Shown: positions 6,043 to 7,698 of the stretch, in pieces
Position numbering within the stretch: position 1 is the first letter of the stretch
Layout of the letters: each line of letters opens with the position of its first letter
Origin: Actinomycetota bacterium
GTDB lineage: Bacteria; Actinomycetota; Actinomycetes; Streptosporangiales; Streptosporangiaceae
NCBI GenBank assembly: GCA_003541285.1
Contig: DPMS01000362.1
Span: 1-7,698, forward strand
DNA: 7,698 nucleotides
Direction of reading: 5' to 3'
The notes under the pieces: model-generated
Database searches by the model: none
What the model was told of the DNA's origin: nothing
Seen by the model: only the letters and a program-made list of their open reading frames with translations
Position numbers and translations under genes: made by a program

Positions 6043-6675
6043 TCATGGTGCCTCCCGGGGTGGGGGAGTTGCAGGGTGGGTCAGTTGCTCGAGTACCGCG
6101 CTGCGGATGTGGTGCACCAGCTGGTCGAGGTCATCGAGGGCGCGCAGGACCAAGGTAGCCAGGGGGCCGTCGAGCAGGCTGGCGGCGGATTCCAGCGCCA
6201 GGCCGGCCTCGAAGATCCGGTGAATGACGGTCATGGCATGGTCGGCGCTGATGCTGATGGCGGGCGCAGCCACGGGATGCCCTTGTGCGGGCAGATCGGG
6301 GGTTTCGCCCCGCACCGGCAGCGCCGCGCTGGCCGGGCCATCGTCGATCACTGCCACGCACACCACGAGGCTGTTTGGTGGGGCCGGGTGCCACCACCAT
6401 CGGCTCCACCGGCTGCCGCGGGGGCCGGTGACCTGGCAGTCGGTGTGGCCAGGTTCACCTGTGGCTGTGGCCAGCCGCAGCTGTGCCCTGAGTGCGGAGC
6501 GAAACGGTGGCTCGACCGCTTCGAGCCACCGGTCACCGGCTGAGGCCTCCGGCCACAGGGTGGCCCACGCTGGGCTCACTGCAACTGTGGAGCCGTCGGA
6601 GGCGAGGATCAGTGCCGGGATAGGGAGCCAGCCCAGCCAGGTCACCTGCCCTGGCGACGCAGACGGTTCACCCAA
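6043..6675 (-). CDS. Small PAS-domain protein with a degenerate histidine-kinase dimerisation helix
   Basis: A 210-residue soluble protein read leftward from TTG 6675, supported by AAGGA 8 bases upstream. Residues about 14-112 look like a PAS fold: LPIPALILASDGSTVAVSPA, GDRWLEAVEPP, then a strand with Trp-rich residues 90-95 and a final strand SLVVCVAVIDD. After a Pro/Ala linker, residues 142-198 (ISADHAMTVIHRIFEAGLAL ... LDDLDQLVHHIRSAVLEQL) match the dimerisation helix of DevS/NarX-type sensor kinases, family pattern DLHDxVIQRLFAxGLxL ... DDLDxTIRxIRxAIF. Aligned on VI-x-R-I/L-F, the phospho-acceptor His position is A147 and the following Asp is M148. No HATPase domain follows. It therefore cannot autophosphorylate in the usual way and may act as a dimeric PAS sensor or partner of another protein; alternatively it is a truncated kinase. 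It is divergent from the SRPBCC-like gene. Confidence 0.75.
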   Translation of the reverse strand: MGEPSASPGQVTWLGWLPIPALILASDGSTVAVSPAWATLWPEASAGDRWLEAVEPPFRSALRAQLRLATATGEPGHTDCQVTGPRGSRWSRWWWHPAPPNSLVVCVAVIDDGPASAALPVRGETPDLPAQGHPVAAPAISISADHAMTVIHRIFEAGLALESAASLLDGPLATLVLRALDDLDQLVHHIRSAVLEQLTHPATPPPREAP

Positions 6676-6683
6676 TTGCCTGG

Positions 6684-6688
6684 TCCTT
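6684..6688 (-). promoter_or_regulatory. Ribosome binding site supporting the TTG start of the PAS gene
   Basis: AAGGA on the minus strand lies 8 bases before TTG 6675. No ATG or GTG with equal support precedes the PAS domain, so this site decides the start. Confidence 0.5.
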
Positions 6689-7020
6689 CGTGGCCAATCG
6701 CTCTAACCATAAATCCGAGGGGCCCAAGAGCAGCCGCCGGGGACCAGGGCATCGCTTAGGGCAACCATGGAAGCCCTAAGCTACTCACCCGTGGGCCGGG
6801 GTGTAAATGGGCGGGATGGGCCGGGGAGACCCTTGGCATTATGCGGTGGCAGCCTGCACGGTTGGCGGGGCGACGACCGCCTGCATCGGCGTGGTTCATC
6901 GGCCGCCTTGTGAGGCTAGGGGCAGGATCCGGTGGATCGCATGAAGGTCTAGACTATTGCGCCGCCAGCAGTGACGTTGGTCACTTACCCCACAGGCCGT
7001 GTGATCGGTTCGGTTGTGGC
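6689..7020. other. Divergent intergenic region between the PAS and SRPBCC-like genes
   Basis: About 330 bases without a supported gene. The plus-strand frame is open back to ATG 6841, but its first 60 codons are Arg/Gly/Pro/Cys-rich and unlike the protein that follows. The region holds the 28-bp dyad at 6754-6781. I could not assign a convincing -35/-10 pair on either strand, though both genes should have promoters here. Confidence 0.55.
6754..6781. promoter_or_regulatory. 28-bp dyad, likely operator or hairpin
   Basis: Arms GCTTAGGGC (6754-6762) and GCCCTAAGC (6773-6781) are perfect inverted copies, and CCATGG (6765-6770) sits exactly on the same centre (6767/6768). Only the two AA pairs between core and arms break the symmetry, so 24 of 28 positions are symmetric. 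It lies 78 bases upstream of the PAS start and 240 upstream of the SRPBCC-like start, with no T run after it, which favours a protein-binding site over a terminator. Confidence 0.55.
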
Positions 7021-7545
7021 ATGTTCCTCTCGGATCAGCGGATGCTCGCCATCAGCCTCGCCGCTGCGCGGGCACGGCTGGCGAACCTGATTCACGATGG
7101 CCACCTCAGCGGGACTTCGGAGACGGCCTACCGGGTCGGCCTTGATCACCTGAGCTGGGCTGGGCCGCCTGGCAACTCGCCAGGCCCGTCCGGGCTGGTG
7201 AGGGTCCACTTCCTGGATCCGGTGGACCGGACCGGCTCGGTGATTACCGGGATGCGCTGGGAAGCTATCGGCGTCAGTGGCCGGTTGTTCCCTGCGCTGG
7301 ACGCCAACATCACGCTCACCGCCGAGGGGCACCAGGACACCAGGATGACACTGACCGGCGTATACCGGCCTCCGTTTGGCCCGCTGGGCGCCGGGCTGGA
7401 CCGGGTGCTCCTGCACAAGGCCGCCACCGCAACGATCCATTGCCTGATGACCAACCTAGGCGGGGCACTGGAGGGCACGGTCCCGGCGCCCGGCGATGCG
7501 GCAGCGGAAAAGCCGTGGGAAACCGGCCCGGAGACAGCCACCTGA
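7021..7545 (+). CDS. SRPBCC-fold-like protein
   Basis: A 174-residue protein from ATG 7021. The core pattern SGLVRVHFLDPVDRTGSVIT (57-76), MRWEAIGVSGRLFPALDANI (78-97), LTLTGVYRPPFGPLGAGLD (about 109-127) and LHKAATATIH (131-140) resembles actinobacterial SRPBCC/START-like proteins, in which a strand-rich cup with a long C-terminal helix binds hydrophobic ligands. The N-terminal AAARARLANLIHDGHLSGTS block also fits. A Pro/Ala/Glu-rich tail follows residue 152. No signal peptide or membrane segment is seen. ATG 7021 was chosen because the protein-like sequence begins there; the frame is open back to ATG 6841, which has a GGGGAG at long spacing, and ATG 7042 is another option. No good ribosome binding site precedes 7021. 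It is divergent from the PAS gene and may share its control. Function and ligand are unknown. Confidence 0.68.
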   Translation: MFLSDQRMLAISLAAARARLANLIHDGHLSGTSETAYRVGLDHLSWAGPPGNSPGPSGLVRVHFLDPVDRTGSVITGMRWEAIGVSGRLFPALDANITLTAEGHQDTRMTLTGVYRPPFGPLGAGLDRVLLHKAATATIHCLMTNLGGALEGTVPAPGDAAAEKPWETGPETAT

Positions 7546-7571
7546 CCGGAGCACACATCCGGCTCGAGATG

Positions 7572-7587
7572 GGCCAGACAGTTGGCC
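7572..7587 (+). terminator. Weak hairpin after the SRPBCC-like gene
   Basis: GGCCA and TGGCC are separated by six bases, 26 bases after the stop codon. The 5-bp stem has no T run behind it, so a terminator role is only possible. Confidence 0.2.
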
Positions 7588-7600
7588 GCTGGGACGGCTA

Positions 7601-7698
7601 ATGTCACTGCCAGGGAACTCTGAGGACCCGTGCCCAAGCCGGTGGCGCTTGCGGCGGCACCTGCACGTGGTCCTGGACGGCTGCACGGCGCACCATCG
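7601..7698 (+). CDS. Possible start of an unrecognised gene, cut by the window end
   Basis: From ATG 7601 a frame stays open to the last base, giving 32 residues that end in a basic helix-like stretch (RWRLRRHLHVVLDGCTAHH). Third positions are mostly G or C towards the end. Upstream GGGACGG is a poor ribosome binding site. No family is recognised, and an open frame of this length is common in GC-rich DNA. Confidence 0.25.
   Translation, partial: MSLPGNSEDPCPSRWRLRRHLHVVLDGCTAHH

Noticed and set aside
5950..6543. 197-codon plus-strand ORF opposite the PAS gene
   Set aside because: The minus frame has PAS and kinase-helix similarity and a ribosome binding site; this one has no recognisable feature.
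6700..6730. Possible sigma-70-type promoter for the PAS gene on the minus strand (TTGGGC with TTAGAG or TATGGT)
   Set aside because: Spacers are 15 and 10 bases and the -10 boxes are poor, so no pair is acceptable.
6841..7020. N-terminal extension of the SRPBCC-like gene from ATG 6841
   Set aside because: The 60 residues are basic and Cys/Pro-rich, unlike the protein after residue 60; open frame by composition is more likely.
6925..7226. Twelve-base direct repeat GGATCCGGTGGA at 6925-6936 and 7215-7226
   Set aside because: A single 12-base match in GC-rich sequence, one copy inside a coding region with no shared context; probably coincidence.
1..7698. CRISPR array, tRNA/rRNA, transposase, integrase or toxin-antitoxin genes
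   Set aside because: No spaced repeat series, no cloverleaf or rRNA-like sequence, and no matching protein motifs on either strand.

Overview
The window is high-GC DNA with strong G/C bias at third codon positions, GTG/TTG starts, a SARP-type (BTAD) regulator remnant, a PucR-family regulator and a DevS-like sensor-kinase helix. Together these point to a filamentous or soil Actinomycetota (Streptomycetales, Streptosporangiales or Frankiales are all compatible). I cannot name a genus from the sequence alone.

Left part (1-4542), a methylamine/betaine-type catabolic module. It opens inside a dimethylglycine/sarcosine dehydrogenase-like gene whose FAD domain lies off the left edge. Four bases later comes a 68-codon ORF whose first half looks like the ACT domain of formyltetrahydrofolate deformylase (PurU) and whose second half does not. 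Its stop overlaps the GTG start of a full-length aldehyde dehydrogenase (GTGA overlap). A PucR/CdaR-family transcriptional regulator converges on the dehydrogenase with a 12-base gap. The dehydrogenase would demethylate an N-methyl amine and pass the one-carbon unit to tetrahydrofolate, the aldehyde dehydrogenase would oxidise an aldehyde of the same route (betaine aldehyde is one guess), and the PucR protein is the probable local regulator.

Middle part (4543-6042), a gene graveyard. Short pieces of unrelated genes lie nearly end to end on both strands: the BTAD half of a SARP regulator lacking about 28 internal residues, and a frameshifted, internally deleted dimethylargininase (DDAH/amidinotransferase family) on the opposite strand. 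Less certain fragments flank these. A non-coding stretch with a GC-rich hairpin and a perfect 14-bp tandem duplication follows.

Right part (6043-7698). A minus-strand gene encodes a small PAS protein ending in a DevS/NarX-like dimerisation helix that lacks both the phospho-acceptor histidine and the ATPase domain. It is divergent from a SRPBCC-fold-like protein gene, with about 345 bases between the two starts. That gap holds a 28-bp dyad symmetrical at 24 of 28 positions, the best candidate regulatory site in the window. A possible gene start runs off the right edge.

I see no tRNA, rRNA, CRISPR array, transposase or integrase. No complete new multi-gene system is evident. The most interesting items are the truncated PurU coupled to the aldehyde dehydrogenase, the fragment mosaic, the kinase-dead PAS-DHp protein and the 28-bp dyad.
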